Assembly (NCBI RefSeq): GCF_050107715.1
Contig: NZ_JBNILN010000013.1
Coordinates: forward strand, 1 to 64,000
Source of the DNA: Metabacillus_B sp050107715
Lineage (GTDB): Bacteria > Bacillota > Bacilli > Bacillales > Bacillaceae
Direction: 5' to 3'
DNA: 64,000 nt
Position numbers and translations under genes: made by a program. Under the pieces are notes generated by a model, which was given only the letters and a program-made list of their open reading frames with translations, searched no databases and had not been told where the DNA came from. Positions 17,478-25,982 of the stretch are shown in pieces (within the stretch, counting starts at the first letter, position 1; each line of letters begins with the position of its first letter).

Positions 17478-18593
17478 ATGGAAAAAGCACCTAAGGATAC
17501 ACGTGTGGTCGTTGGGATGTCCGGCGGCGTCGATTCCTCTGTCGCAGCGCTAATGCTGAAGGAGCAGGGATATGATGTCATCGGTATTTTTATGAAAAAC
17601 TGGGATGACACCGATGAAAACGGCGTCTGCACGGCGACCGAAGACTACAACGATGTCATTAAGGTTTGCAACCAAATCGGCATTCCGTACTATGCCGTCA
17701 ATTTTGAAAAACAATACTGGGACAAGGTATTTACCTACTTCCTGGATGAATATAAAGCGGGCAGGACTCCGAATCCGGACGTCATGTGCAATAAAGAAAT
17801 TAAATTTAAAGCCTTTCTTGATCATGCCATGTCCCTGGGGGCAGATTATCTCGCTACAGGCCACTATGCTAGAGTGGAGAAGCGGGACGGCATCTATAAA
17901 ATGCTGAGAGGCGTCGACGAAAACAAGGATCAAACTTATTTCCTTAATCAGCTTGGCCAGGATCAGCTTTCAAAAGTGATGTTCCCGCTTGGCGGCATTG
18001 ATAAATCCGAAGTAAGGGAAATGGCGAAGAATGCAGGGCTTGCCACAGCTTCCAAAAAAGACAGTACCGGAATCTGCTTCATCGGAGAGCGCAATTTCAA
18101 AGAATTTCTTAGCGGCTACCTCCCTGCACAGCCAGGAGAAATGCAAACCCTGTCCGGCGCAAAAATGGGCCGGCACGACGGGCTGATGTATTATACGATC
18201 GGTCAAAGACATGGGCTTGGAATCGGCGGAAGCGGTGAGCCGTGGTTCGTTATCGGCAAGGACTTAAAACGAAATATTCTGTTTGTCGATCAGGGCTTTC
18301 ACAATGATCTTCTCTATTCCGATTCCATTATCGCAACAGACATCAGCTGGGGGGCAGGCAAAGCACCTGAAGGAGATTTCCAGTGCACAGCTAAATTCCG
18401 CTACCGTCAAAGCGATCATAAAGTAACAGTAACTATGCTTACTGAAACAACGGCAAAAATTACGTTTGAAGAACCGATCAGAGCCGTTACACCAGGTCAG
18501 GCCGCCGTTTTTTACGATGGAGAGGCTTGCCTCGGCGGAGGGACCATCGATGAAGTTTTCAGAGACAGCGAAAAATTAATGTACGTAGGATAA
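17478..18593 (+). CDS. mnmA: tRNA-specific 2-thiouridylase MnmA (TrmU)
   Basis: ATP-dependent enzyme that makes 2-thiouridine at wobble U34 of tRNA-Lys, -Glu and -Gln. 371 residues, as in B. subtilis. The PP-loop GMSGGVDSS is at about 13-21. The catalytic cysteines lie in NPDVMCNKEIKF and GICFIGERNF. It receives sulfur from the adjacent IscS. AAAGAGGTGAAA precedes ATG 17478. Confidence 0.97.
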   Translation: MEKAPKDTRVVVGMSGGVDSSVAALMLKEQGYDVIGIFMKNWDDTDENGVCTATEDYNDVIKVCNQIGIPYYAVNFEKQYWDKVFTYFLDEYKAGRTPNPDVMCNKEIKFKAFLDHAMSLGADYLATGHYARVEKRDGIYKMLRGVDENKDQTYFLNQLGQDQLSKVMFPLGGIDKSEVREMAKNAGLATASKKDSTGICFIGERNFKEFLSGYLPAQPGEMQTLSGAKMGRHDGLMYYTIGQRHGLGIGGSGEPWFVIGKDLKRNILFVDQGFHNDLLYSDSIIATDISWGAGKAPEGDFQCTAKFRYRQSDHKVTVTMLTETTAKITFEEPIRAVTPGQAAVFYDGEACLGGGTIDEVFRDSEKLMYVG

Positions 18594-18740
18594 ATGCACA
18601 GCAGGACTGCTCCGAAAGATGTTCAGCCAATCAGCAACCGCTGATGATCAAGGTCTGGCAAATGGCGGGCGGTCCTCTTTGCCTATTTCCAGAAACAGTT
18701 GATACGGTGCGAACGTTGCACACAGAGAGGAGCATGGAAC

Positions 18741-19397
18741 ATGGATAACAACCAATTAGGCATCCAAGCCATGAAACAAGGCGAACTTGAGCAGGCTGCC
18801 AGGCACTTCACAGAAGCGATCGAAGAGGATCCTGCCAATCCGGTCTTCTATGTGAATTTTGGAAATCTGCTTGCTTCAGTCAGCGAATTTGAAAAAGCAG
18901 AAAGCTTTTTTAATAAAGCCATTGAGCTTGACCCTAAGTCAGGAACCGCTCTATACGGCAAAGGAAATGTTTACTACGAAAAAGAAGAATATGAAAAGGC
19001 AGCCAAGGCTTTTACATCGGCTATCACTGAAGGCGTAGAGGAAGCGGACGCCTATTTTATGACAGGTATGTCTCTCGTTCAGCTGAATAAGGAAAGACTT
19101 GGGCTTCCATACTTTATGAGAGCAGTAGAGCTAAACGGCCAGGACGCCGATGCCCGCTTCCAATATGGATTGTGCCTTGCTTCACAGGGAGAGCTCAGTC
19201 AGGCGGCGAACGAATTTAAAACAGCAACAGAGCTCGATCCAAATCATGCCGATGCCTATTATAACCTTGGTGTTGCGTTTTCATTTGAAGAAAAAGCACA
19301 GCAAGCCTATGAAATGTTTGCGAAAGCGGTTCGTATCCAGCCTGACCACGTTCTCGCTTTGAATGGCAAAAAGCTGATGGAAGAAGCGTTAAAATAA
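18741..19397 (+). CDS. yrrB: TPR repeat protein YrrB
   Basis: 218 residues, consisting almost wholly of tandem tetratricopeptide repeats (about six; for example ALYGKGNVYYEKEEYEKAAK and DAYYNLGVAFSFEEKAQQAY), a scaffold for protein-protein contacts. No signal peptide or catalytic motif. The B. subtilis YrrB has the same fold and position; its partner is not clear. GAGAGGAG precedes ATG 18741; the frame is open further upstream, without a ribosome site. Confidence 0.88.
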   Translation: MDNNQLGIQAMKQGELEQAARHFTEAIEEDPANPVFYVNFGNLLASVSEFEKAESFFNKAIELDPKSGTALYGKGNVYYEKEEYEKAAKAFTSAITEGVEEADAYFMTGMSLVQLNKERLGLPYFMRAVELNGQDADARFQYGLCLASQGELSQAANEFKTATELDPNHADAYYNLGVAFSFEEKAQQAYEMFAKAVRIQPDHVLALNGKKLMEEALK

Positions 19398-19477
19398 TGG
19401 TAATCATGGCTGTTCACCGGCCGCAGGAAATGGCCCAGGGATAAGCTTAGAGGAGCCAGGGAGGGGAGGAATGCGTG

Positions 19478-21850
19478 ATGCAAATGTCCATAGATGAATT
19501 GGGAAATGGAGATAGCGGGGACAAACCATTTTTAAAAGGAATCATTAAAGCCGTCATATTCCACAATGAAAAAAACCTGTATACTGTTCTGAAAGCAAGA
19601 CAAGTTGAATCCAATTTGGACATCGATGAAAAAGACGTCACAGTAACCGGATATTTCCCCCTCCTTTCAGAGGAAGAAACTTACATATTTTACGGGATGA
19701 TTAAGCATCATCCGAAATTCGGAATGCAATTTCAAACAGAGCATTTCCGAAAGGATATTCCGAATACAGAAGAGGGCATTGTCCAATATTTATCAAGTGA
19801 TTTATTTAAGGGGATCGGGAAAAAAACCGCAGAAATCATCGTGGGAAATCTTGGAACATCTGCCATCTCAAAAATCATGCAGGACCCCGCCGTGCTGCAC
19901 AGCATTCCGAAAGTCAATAAAGAGAAAGCCGATATTTTAGCGCAAACGCTGAAGCAGCATCAGGGACTTGAGCAAATCATGATCTCCTTGTCGCAATTCG
20001 GCTTCGGACCGCAGCTTTCCATGAAGATTTATCAGCAGTATCAGGATGAAACGCTTCAGAAAATACAGGAAAATCCTTTTCAGCTTGTGAAGGATGTGGA
20101 AGGCATTGGTTTCGGCAAAGCTGATGAGCTTGCACGGCAGCTTGGGATCTCTGGCAGCAATGCAGAGCGGATTAATGCAGCCTGCCTTTATACAATCGAA
20201 CAATCCAGTTCACAAGAGGGCCATGTATACCTGCGGGAGGATCAGCTCGCCGATAAAACGATGCAGCTGCTGAACAGCTCCGATCAGGGCGCTGTAGGGG
20301 CGGATGCAATCTCGAGGCAGATTGCTTCACTCGCCGAAAGCAAGCAGCTCATTGCCGATGAAGGCAAGATTTATTTTCCCATTCTTTATTACTCTGAAAA
20401 AAAAGTAGCGGAGCATATTCAGCAGATTCTTGACCAAACCGAATATGAAGGACTGTTCCCAGAGTCCGAATTTCTTCTTTCCCTCGGAAATCTAGAAGAA
20501 AGAATGAAGGTTACGTACGCTCCGAGCCAAAAGGAAGCCATACAGCGGGCCTTAATGACCCCGATGCTTTTGCTGACAGGAGGGCCCGGGACCGGAAAAA
20601 CAACGGTTATCCGAGGAATCGTCGAGCTTTATTCAGATCTGCACGGCTGTTCTCTTGATCCAGGTGATTATAAAAAAGATGAGCCATTCCCAATCCTTCT
20701 TGTAGCGCCTACAGGACGGGCGGCTAAAAGAATGAGCGAATCGACAGGGATGCCGGCTGTAACCATCCACAGGCTGCTCGGCTGGAATGGAGCGGAAGGC
20801 TTTGACCGCAATGAAGACAATCCGATCGAAGGAAAGCTCCTGATTATCGATGAAATGTCGATGGTGGATATTTGGCTCGCCAATCAGCTTTTCAAATCCC
20901 TGCCCAAGCAAATTCAAGTGGTTATGGTAGGAGATGAGGATCAGCTGCCCTCCGTCGGACCCGGCCAGGTGCTCCGGGACCTTCTCGCATCAAATGAAGT
21001 GCCAACGGTGAGACTGACGGATATTTACCGCCAGGCAGAAGGATCTTCCATCATCGAGCTTGCCCATCATATTAAAGAAGGCCGTGCTCCTGACGATTTA
21101 AGGACTCCAACGGCAGACCGTTCTTTTATCCGCTGCGGCTCCGGCCAAGTGAAGGAAGTCGTTCGGAAAGTCGTGGAGAATGCAAAGAAAAAGGGGTTTT
21201 CCGCCCGTGATATTCAGGTGCTGGCGCCAATGTACAGAGGTCCTGCAGGCATCGACCAGCTGAATATTCTTCTCCAGGATATTTTTAACCCTGCATCCTC
21301 CACAAAACGGGAAATGAAATTCGGAGACCTCGTCTATAGAATCGGAGACAAAGTCCTTCAGCTCGTCAATCAGCCTGAAAGCCATGTCTATAACGGTGAT
21401 ATGGGTGAGATTGAATCGATTTTTTATGCAAAGGAAAATACAGAAAAAGAAGACATGATTGTTGTTTCATTTGACGGAAACGAAGTCACCTATACAAGAT
21501 CGGATTTTTCGCAGTTCACGCATGCATACTGCTGCTCCATTCATAAATCACAGGGAAGTGAATTTCCCGTCGTCATTCTTCCTGTTGTGAAAAGCTATTA
21601 CAGAATGCTAAGGAGAAACCTCATCTACACCGCGATAACAAGAAGCAAGAAATTTCTAATCATGTGCGGAGAAGAGGAAGCCTTTAAACGCGGCATCGAA
21701 AACAGGGATCAGCTGGAACGACAGACCTCTCTGAGGCAGCGCCTGAACAAGTCAGCCGGGGAGGAAGATAATCTTCAGAAACTTCTTCCATTTGATGTTA
21801 AGGATGCGAATATCGGAATGGGGAATGCAACACCCTTTGATTTTATGTAA
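19478..21850 (+). CDS. recD2: ATP-dependent 5'-3' DNA helicase RecD2 (YrrC)
   Basis: Superfamily 1B helicase in replication-fork repair, without RecBC partners. 790 residues. An N-terminal OB-like segment and helix-hairpin-helix repeats (GIGKKTAEIIV, EGIGFGKADELA) precede Walker A LLTGGPGTGKTT (about 365-376). Then APTGRAAKRM, Walker B IIDEMSMVD, VGDEDQLPSVGPG and the C-terminal SIHKSQGSEFP motif follow. GGGGAGGA sits 7 nt before ATG 19478. In B. subtilis a gln transport operon lies near here; it is absent from this window. Confidence 0.96.
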   Translation: MQMSIDELGNGDSGDKPFLKGIIKAVIFHNEKNLYTVLKARQVESNLDIDEKDVTVTGYFPLLSEEETYIFYGMIKHHPKFGMQFQTEHFRKDIPNTEEGIVQYLSSDLFKGIGKKTAEIIVGNLGTSAISKIMQDPAVLHSIPKVNKEKADILAQTLKQHQGLEQIMISLSQFGFGPQLSMKIYQQYQDETLQKIQENPFQLVKDVEGIGFGKADELARQLGISGSNAERINAACLYTIEQSSSQEGHVYLREDQLADKTMQLLNSSDQGAVGADAISRQIASLAESKQLIADEGKIYFPILYYSEKKVAEHIQQILDQTEYEGLFPESEFLLSLGNLEERMKVTYAPSQKEAIQRALMTPMLLLTGGPGTGKTTVIRGIVELYSDLHGCSLDPGDYKKDEPFPILLVAPTGRAAKRMSESTGMPAVTIHRLLGWNGAEGFDRNEDNPIEGKLLIIDEMSMVDIWLANQLFKSLPKQIQVVMVGDEDQLPSVGPGQVLRDLLASNEVPTVRLTDIYRQAEGSSIIELAHHIKEGRAPDDLRTPTADRSFIRCGSGQVKEVVRKVVENAKKKGFSARDIQVLAPMYRGPAGIDQLNILLQDIFNPASSTKREMKFGDLVYRIGDKVLQLVNQPESHVYNGDMGEIESIFYAKENTEKEDMIVVSFDGNEVTYTRSDFSQFTHAYCCSIHKSQGSEFPVVILPVVKSYYRMLRRNLIYTAITRSKKFLIMCGEEEAFKRGIENRDQLERQTSLRQRLNKSAGEEDNLQKLLPFDVKDANIGMGNATPFDFM

Positions 21851-21883
21851 GATGACCAGACCCTCCGGCTCAATGAATCCAAA

Positions 21884-21920
21884 GCAAAAAGCCGCCTGCT
21901 GGATAACAGGCGGCTTTTGC
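21884..21920. terminator. Bidirectional terminator recD2 / small membrane gene
   Basis: AAGCCGCCTG (21889-21898) pairs with CAGGCGGCTT (21907-21916). An A run precedes and TT(TT)GC follows. It sits between two convergent genes. Confidence 0.88.
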
Positions 21921-21929
21921 TTTGTTCAA

Positions 21930-22079
21930 TTAATTGAACATCGGTAAAATATAGCTGATCAAAAACCAAATGACTCCGAAAAAAATGATTAAGTATGCGG
22001 CGTATTTGATAAATGTGGAAGCAACAAGACTGGAGTCCTTTCTTTTTTCTCTAACCTCGACATCTTTATGTTCATCCAT
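21930..22079 (-). CDS. Small single-span membrane protein
   Basis: 49 residues: a charged N-terminus (MDEHKDVEVREKRKDSS) and one strong transmembrane helix (YAAYLIIFFGVIWFLISYI) ending MFN. AGAGGA stands 9 nt before ATG 22079, so it looks translated. It is convergent with recD2 and shares its terminator. I do not recognise a named family. The positive-inside rule is hard to apply because the N-terminus has mixed charge. Confidence 0.7.
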   Translation of the reverse strand: MDEHKDVEVREKRKDSSLVASTFIKYAAYLIIFFGVIWFLISYILPMFN

Positions 22080-22224
22080 AAATTCACGTCCTCTTTTTTG
22101 TTATTAAATACCACATCTGGGGAAGTTCAAACCTGTAAGCCAGCACCGGAATGGAAAACGTTACGCCGTATGACCGGGGACAAGCCGAAGAATCCTAAGA
22201 GTGTTCGGAAAGGTGGAGATCATC

Positions 22225-22707
22225 TTGCGGACATACGGAACATTAAAAGGACTTCCGGTTTTTGATGCAAGAAACGCAGCCTGCATCGGCAAAGTGACGG
22301 ACCTCGTCATCAGTGCAGCCGGCCGTGTTTCCGGACTGGTAATAGATGGAAAAGGCCTGTTCAAAAAAGACCGCTTTATTCCTCTGTCCTGTATTTCGTC
22401 AGTCGGAGAGGATGGAGTAATGGTTGGCAATCCCGAACTTCTGCAGCCGCTCGCCGCTGCAAAAGAGGATTACCGGTTCCAGGGACACGGAAAGCTGCTG
22501 AACAAAACCGTATACTCTAAAAACGGAGTACAGCTCGGTCTCCTGGAGGACGTATATTTTTCAGAACAACTGGGCACAATCGTAGCATACGAACTGACAG
22601 ACGGATTCTTTGCGGATTTAACCGAGGGGCGCAAAAAAGTGAACCCTTTAAGTGAAGAGCTCACAATAAGCAAAGATGCCATCGTCATGAATGTGATACA
22701 GGAGTGA
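22225..22707 (+). CDS. yrrD: PRC-barrel domain protein YrrD
   Basis: 160 residues with two PRC-barrel domains (about 3-75 and 88-155; the first opens TLKGLPVFDARNA, the second LLNKTVYSKNGVQLG). PRC barrels are small beta modules found in photosynthetic reaction centres, RimM and cytosolic adaptor proteins. The role here is unknown. The start is TTG 22225, seven nt after AGGTGGAG. Upstream GTG 22201 is in frame but lacks a site. It begins a run of three small genes. Confidence 0.82.
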   Translation: MRTYGTLKGLPVFDARNAACIGKVTDLVISAAGRVSGLVIDGKGLFKKDRFIPLSCISSVGEDGVMVGNPELLQPLAAAKEDYRFQGHGKLLNKTVYSKNGVQLGLLEDVYFSEQLGTIVAYELTDGFFADLTEGRKKVNPLSEELTISKDAIVMNVIQE

Positions 22708-22719
22708 GGTGTGCCCGGT

Positions 22720-22908
22720 ATGCTGAAATGCCCGAACTGCCAATGCAAGGACCTGGGGAAAATAGGAGTGAACCAGTACTATTGCTGGGGCTGCTTTATC
22801 GAGCTTTCCGTCTCCAAAGGAATGATTTTGACCCACCAGGTTGAAGAAGATGGAACCTTAAGCTCATTGGACGATTTGTTTGACGAACACGACCGAACCG
22901 TAAGCTGA
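22720..22908 (+). CDS. Small zinc-ribbon-like protein
   Basis: 62 residues with CPNCQC near the start and CWGC at about 23-26. This two-knuckle pattern fits a zinc ribbon. The acidic C-terminus (SSLDDLFDEHD) is unstructured-looking. GAGGTG precedes ATG 22720 by 8 nt. It lies 12 bp behind yrrD and probably in its operon. B. subtilis has small genes (yrzR, yrzQ) around yrrD, and this may be the yrzR counterpart. Function unknown. Confidence 0.7.
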   Translation: MLKCPNCQCKDLGKIGVNQYYCWGCFIELSVSKGMILTHQVEEDGTLSSLDDLFDEHDRTVS

Positions 22909-22931
22909 CGAAATTAGAGGAGGAAACCGAC

Positions 22932-23069
22932 ATGAACCGCACCATGACCTCATTAATTTCAATGGGACTCGGCGCTGCTGCCACCTATGCCATGGGCAAC
23001 AGAAAACGCATGAATACCCGCAGAATGAGAAAAAGCCTTCAGCGTTCAATGAAAAGAATGTTCGACTGA
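22932..23069 (+). CDS. yrzQ: Small basic protein YrzQ (DUF3918-like)
   Basis: 45 residues: MNRTMTSLISMG, a short glycine/alanine-rich hydrophobic stretch, then an arginine-rich tail (RKRMNTRRMRKSLQRSMKRM). GAGGAGG precedes ATG 22932 by 8 nt. The N-terminal pattern is typical of the DUF3918 family in Bacillus. It may bind membrane or nucleic acid through the basic tail, but that is inference. It closes the yrrD unit, with a terminator 18 bp downstream. Confidence 0.7.
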   Translation: MNRTMTSLISMGLGAAATYAMGNRKRMNTRRMRKSLQRSMKRMFD

Positions 23070-23086
23070 TTGAATGCTGCATATGT

Positions 23087-23116
23087 ACCCCCCGCCTATT
23101 TGGCGGGGGTTTTTTG
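23087..23116 (+). terminator. Terminator of the yrrD unit
   Basis: CCCCGCC (23090-23096), loop TATTT, GGCGGGG (23102-23108), then TTTTTT. Confidence 0.93.
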
Positions 23117-23166
23117 TGGTTTGGGGAGGGTCGCGAATTCTGTTGAAATTTGATGAGAGGTGTCGT

Positions 23167-23397
23167 ATGGCCCGTATATTGCGAAAGTTGGCCCGTAAAC
23201 GGGGAAAGTTGGCCCGCAAGCGTGAAAAGTTGGCCCGTAAACGCGGAAAGTTGGCCCGCAAGCGTGAAAAGTTGGCCCGTAAACGCGGAAAGTTGGCCCG
23301 TAAACGCGGAAAGTTGGCCCGCAAGCGTGAAAAGTTGGCCCGTAAACGCGGAAAGTTGGCCCGCAAGCGTGAAAAGTTGGCCCGTAAACATAAAAAG
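23167..23397. repeat. 21-bp intergenic tandem repeat array, two alternating unit types
   Basis: Eleven units of exactly 21 bp, starting at 23167, 23188 and so on to 23377. Type A is TTGGCCCGTAAACGCGGAAA plus G; type B is TTGGCCCGCAAGCGTGAAAA plus G. After a degenerate first unit the order is A B A B A A B A B A, with variant outer A copies, a near mirror-symmetric order. Because 21 is a multiple of 3 and the units lack stops, several frames stay open on both strands; none has a ribosome site. The array starts about 50 bp after an intrinsic terminator. Confidence 0.93.
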
Positions 23398-23548
23398 ACG
23401 GCCGGCACAGCTAATGATCCGGTCCGATTCAGTCAGCATCCGACATAGCTAAAGCAGGACTGCTAACTGTCAAAAAAGTATTGGGTGGAAGCAGGGTTTT
23501 GCGGGAGTTTGCAGAAACTAAATGGGAGATGTGGAAAGGAGTAAACAA
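23398..23548. other. Spacer between repeat array and NERD gene
   Basis: No RNA gene or terminator seen. It must hold the NERD gene promoter, but no convincing -35/-10 pair stands out. Confidence 0.4.
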
Positions 23549-24511
23549 ATGATTGTTAAACCCCTCGAAGTTCCCCTTGCTTTAAAACAATTACAAGCCT
23601 TAAAAAGAAGGCTGCCCTCAGGTCATCCCAAGACAGAAAGTATAAAAAAAGCGTTAGCAGCAAGAACGGCAGGTTATGTTGGAGAAAGAGCTTTAGTATA
23701 CCCCTTGAGTTTCATAAATAATGACTTCAAAATTTTCCATGATGTCAGGTTGTTTGATGGTCAGCATTACTTTCAAATTGATGTGCTGATTGTTACTAAG
23801 GCTTTTATTGTAATACTTGAAGTCAAAAATATTGCGGGAACTCTTTACTTCGACTCCGAATTCTCACAGCTGATCCGTATCCAAAATGATGTTAAAGAGC
23901 CGTTTCCAGATCCGCTCATTCAAATAAAACGACAGGAGATGCAGTTTTCAACATGGCTAAAAAAGTTTGATTTCCCTGATTTACCGATTAAAACCTTCAT
24001 AATTATTGCAAATCCGCGAACAATTCTGCAAACGTCATCCAAAAACAGCTCTATCCATCAGAAAGTCCTTCATAGTTCAATTATTCCTTTTAAAATGAAT
24101 GAATTAGAGAATGTCCTTAATCAAAAGATTTTAACTACCGACCAGGTAAACGAGTTGGTTGCAAGATTAGCCAATGAACATGCATTAAGTCAAACTGACA
24201 TGCTTAAGCGCTTTGAAATCAAGAGAGAGGATGTTTTACCAGGAGTTTATTGTAGCGCCTGCTGTAATCTCACAATGAAAAAAGCATTTAAATCACTTTG
24301 GACTTGTTCCATTTGCAGTCACACAATGGAGAATGCGCACCATCCAGCGTTAGAAGACTACGCTCTCCTGTTTCAGAAAACCATAACGAACCGGGAGGCT
24401 CGATTCTTTTTGGATATACCATCCAGTTCGATCGTGAAAAAATTATTTAATCAGATGAATATGAAGCCTGTTGGACATTCCAAATTAAGTTTTTACAGGA
24501 TTAATGTCTAA
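23549..24511 (+). CDS. NERD-domain protein with C-terminal zinc-finger-like motif
   Basis: 320 residues. The nuclease-related domain (about 45-150) contains GERALVYPL, FQIDVLIVTKAFIVILEVKN and related strands. The D...E-x-K arrangement (QIDVL, LEVKN) matches the restriction-endonuclease-like core. CSACC and CSIC near 233-255 could bind zinc. AAAGGAG precedes ATG 23549. The gene is visibly richer in A+T than its neighbours, and there is no gene of this kind here in B. subtilis, so it looks acquired. Nuclease activity is predicted from the fold only; a housekeeping role cannot be excluded. Confidence 0.85.
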   Translation: MIVKPLEVPLALKQLQALKRRLPSGHPKTESIKKALAARTAGYVGERALVYPLSFINNDFKIFHDVRLFDGQHYFQIDVLIVTKAFIVILEVKNIAGTLYFDSEFSQLIRIQNDVKEPFPDPLIQIKRQEMQFSTWLKKFDFPDLPIKTFIIIANPRTILQTSSKNSSIHQKVLHSSIIPFKMNELENVLNQKILTTDQVNELVARLANEHALSQTDMLKRFEIKREDVLPGVYCSACCNLTMKKAFKSLWTCSICSHTMENAHHPALEDYALLFQKTITNREARFFLDIPSSSIVKKLFNQMNMKPVGHSKLSFYRINV

Positions 24512-24587
24512 ATTCTCGTAAAGTTGTGGCCGCTTCTTGAATAATCCCCCCGCCATCCTCCCAAACTAAAAACCGGAGGAATGCCCC

Positions 24588-25643
24588 ATGAAGGAAAAAA
24601 AGATTCTGTACAGAGCGGGGATTGTTCTCCTGTCGCTTCTGTCCCTTTATTTGTTTTTGAAGCTGAAGGTTGTCTGGAATCCAGTGTGGATTATTGCCCA
24701 GGCTATTTTCATTCCGTTTTTAATCGCTTCGTTTATTACATATCTGCTTCATCCGATTGTGGAGAAGCTGCATGAGACGGGACTGCCGAGAACGCTCTCG
24801 ATTCTAATTATCTATCTCCTGTTTTTCGGGTCGATTGCTTACGGGTGTTACCGTGGGGTTCCTTTGCTGATCAATCAGCTGATGGAGCTGTCGGCGAATG
24901 CTCCGCGGATGGTGCGGCTTTATGAGGGGTGGCTTGCAATGGTTCGCGATCAGACGGATCATTGGCCGGTGGGGCTTCATCACCGGGTGGAGGACCTGCT
25001 TGGAGAGGCGGAACAATGGCTCTCCGGGATGATTGATACGATTATATTTTCGATTCGTTCATTATTTGATAATGCGGTGATTCTGACATTAATCCCGTTT
25101 CTGGTTTTTTATATGCTGAAGGATTTTACCCTTTTAAAAAAAACGGCTTGGTATTTAACTCCGAAAAAGTGGAGGAGAAGGGGCAAGGAGCTGATCCGGG
25201 ATGCGGATGAATCGCTGGGAAGCTATATCCGGGGCCAGTTCTTCGTCTGTGTGATTATCGGATTGCTTGCTTTTCTCTCACTCTGGATTTTCGGGGTCAA
25301 ATATCCGCTTGTGCTTGGGATAATTATTGCGGTTACTAACATCATTCCCTACTTTGGACCGGTGATTGGAGCGGTTCCTGCGCTGATACTGGCGGCCGCG
25401 ATGTCAACAGAGACGGTAATTACAGTAGTCATTATTATATTGGTTCTGCAGTTTCTTGAGGGGAACGTCATCAGCCCGCTTATAGTGGGAAGAAGCCTTC
25501 ATATGCATCCCATTGTTATTATGCTTGCGCTGGCTGCAGGAGGGGAGCTGGCCGGGATATTCGGCCTGATCATTGCCGTACCGGTTACAGCGGTGCTGCG
25601 TGTTATGGTGGAGCATGGAGTTCGCCTGCTCAGAGCTGATTGA
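24588..25643 (+). CDS. yrrI: AI-2E family membrane transporter (YrrI)
   Basis: Integral membrane protein of 351 residues in the AI-2E/PerM exporter-like family. About seven or eight helices: two N-terminal (LLSLLSLYLFLKL; IFIPFLIASFITYLL), an amphipathic middle section, then a C-terminal bundle with the typical YPLVLGIIIAVTNIIPYFGP motif. Its substrate is unknown; the family name reflects a few members only. CCGGAGGA is 7 nt before ATG 24588. It precedes alaS as in B. subtilis, but alaS has its own promoter. Confidence 0.9.
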   Translation: MKEKKILYRAGIVLLSLLSLYLFLKLKVVWNPVWIIAQAIFIPFLIASFITYLLHPIVEKLHETGLPRTLSILIIYLLFFGSIAYGCYRGVPLLINQLMELSANAPRMVRLYEGWLAMVRDQTDHWPVGLHHRVEDLLGEAEQWLSGMIDTIIFSIRSLFDNAVILTLIPFLVFYMLKDFTLLKKTAWYLTPKKWRRRGKELIRDADESLGSYIRGQFFVCVIIGLLAFLSLWIFGVKYPLVLGIIIAVTNIIPYFGPVIGAVPALILAAAMSTETVITVVIIILVLQFLEGNVISPLIVGRSLHMHPIVIMLALAAGGELAGIFGLIIAVPVTAVLRVMVEHGVRLLRAD

Positions 25644-25668
25644 CAGGCGGGCAGGGTTTGACTATAAT
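25640..25668 (+). promoter_or_regulatory. Perfect consensus promoter of the alaS T-box transcript
   Basis: TTGACA (25640-25645), 17 bp, TATAAT (25663-25668), both exact. The -35 box contains the yrrI stop codon (TGA 25641-25643). Confidence 0.92.
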
Positions 25669-25689
25669 CATCAATAGAATACATAAAAC

Positions 25690-25937
25690 ATTGATGGAAA
25701 CGAGTATGTTACAGTCCATTCTAAAGAGAGAATGCCTCCAGGCTGAAAAGGCATTTGATGAAGGGTAACAGAATGCTATTCCTGAGTGCAGGTAAAAGCC
25801 CTGCCGTCCCGTGACCGCGTTATGGCCGAATGAAGCTGATGGATGCCTGCATCCATAATCAGGGTGGTACCGCGAGCAAGCAAACTCTCGTCCCTGTGCA
25901 AATCAATACTGATTTGCGCAGGAACGGGAGTTTTTTG
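25690..25937 (+). ncRNA. T-box riboswitch leader of alaS
   Basis: The T-box AGGGTGGTACCGCG is at 25861-25874. The terminator arms run from 25882 (AACTCTCGTCCCTG) to 25931, with a T run to 25936. A GCT alanine codon at 25775-25777 sits where the specifier is expected (GAATGCTATTCC). Uncharged tRNA-Ala would stabilise the antiterminator and allow alaS transcription. Confidence 0.95.
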
Positions 25938-25982
25938 TTTTTGCAGAGTCCCCCGGCTTACATACAAAAAGGAGGATTACCA

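Noticed and set aside
18594..18740. Terminator or attenuator between mnmA and yrrB
   Set aside because: AGGACTGCTCCG and CGGGCGGTCCT can pair only with mismatches over a 50-nt loop, and no T run follows.
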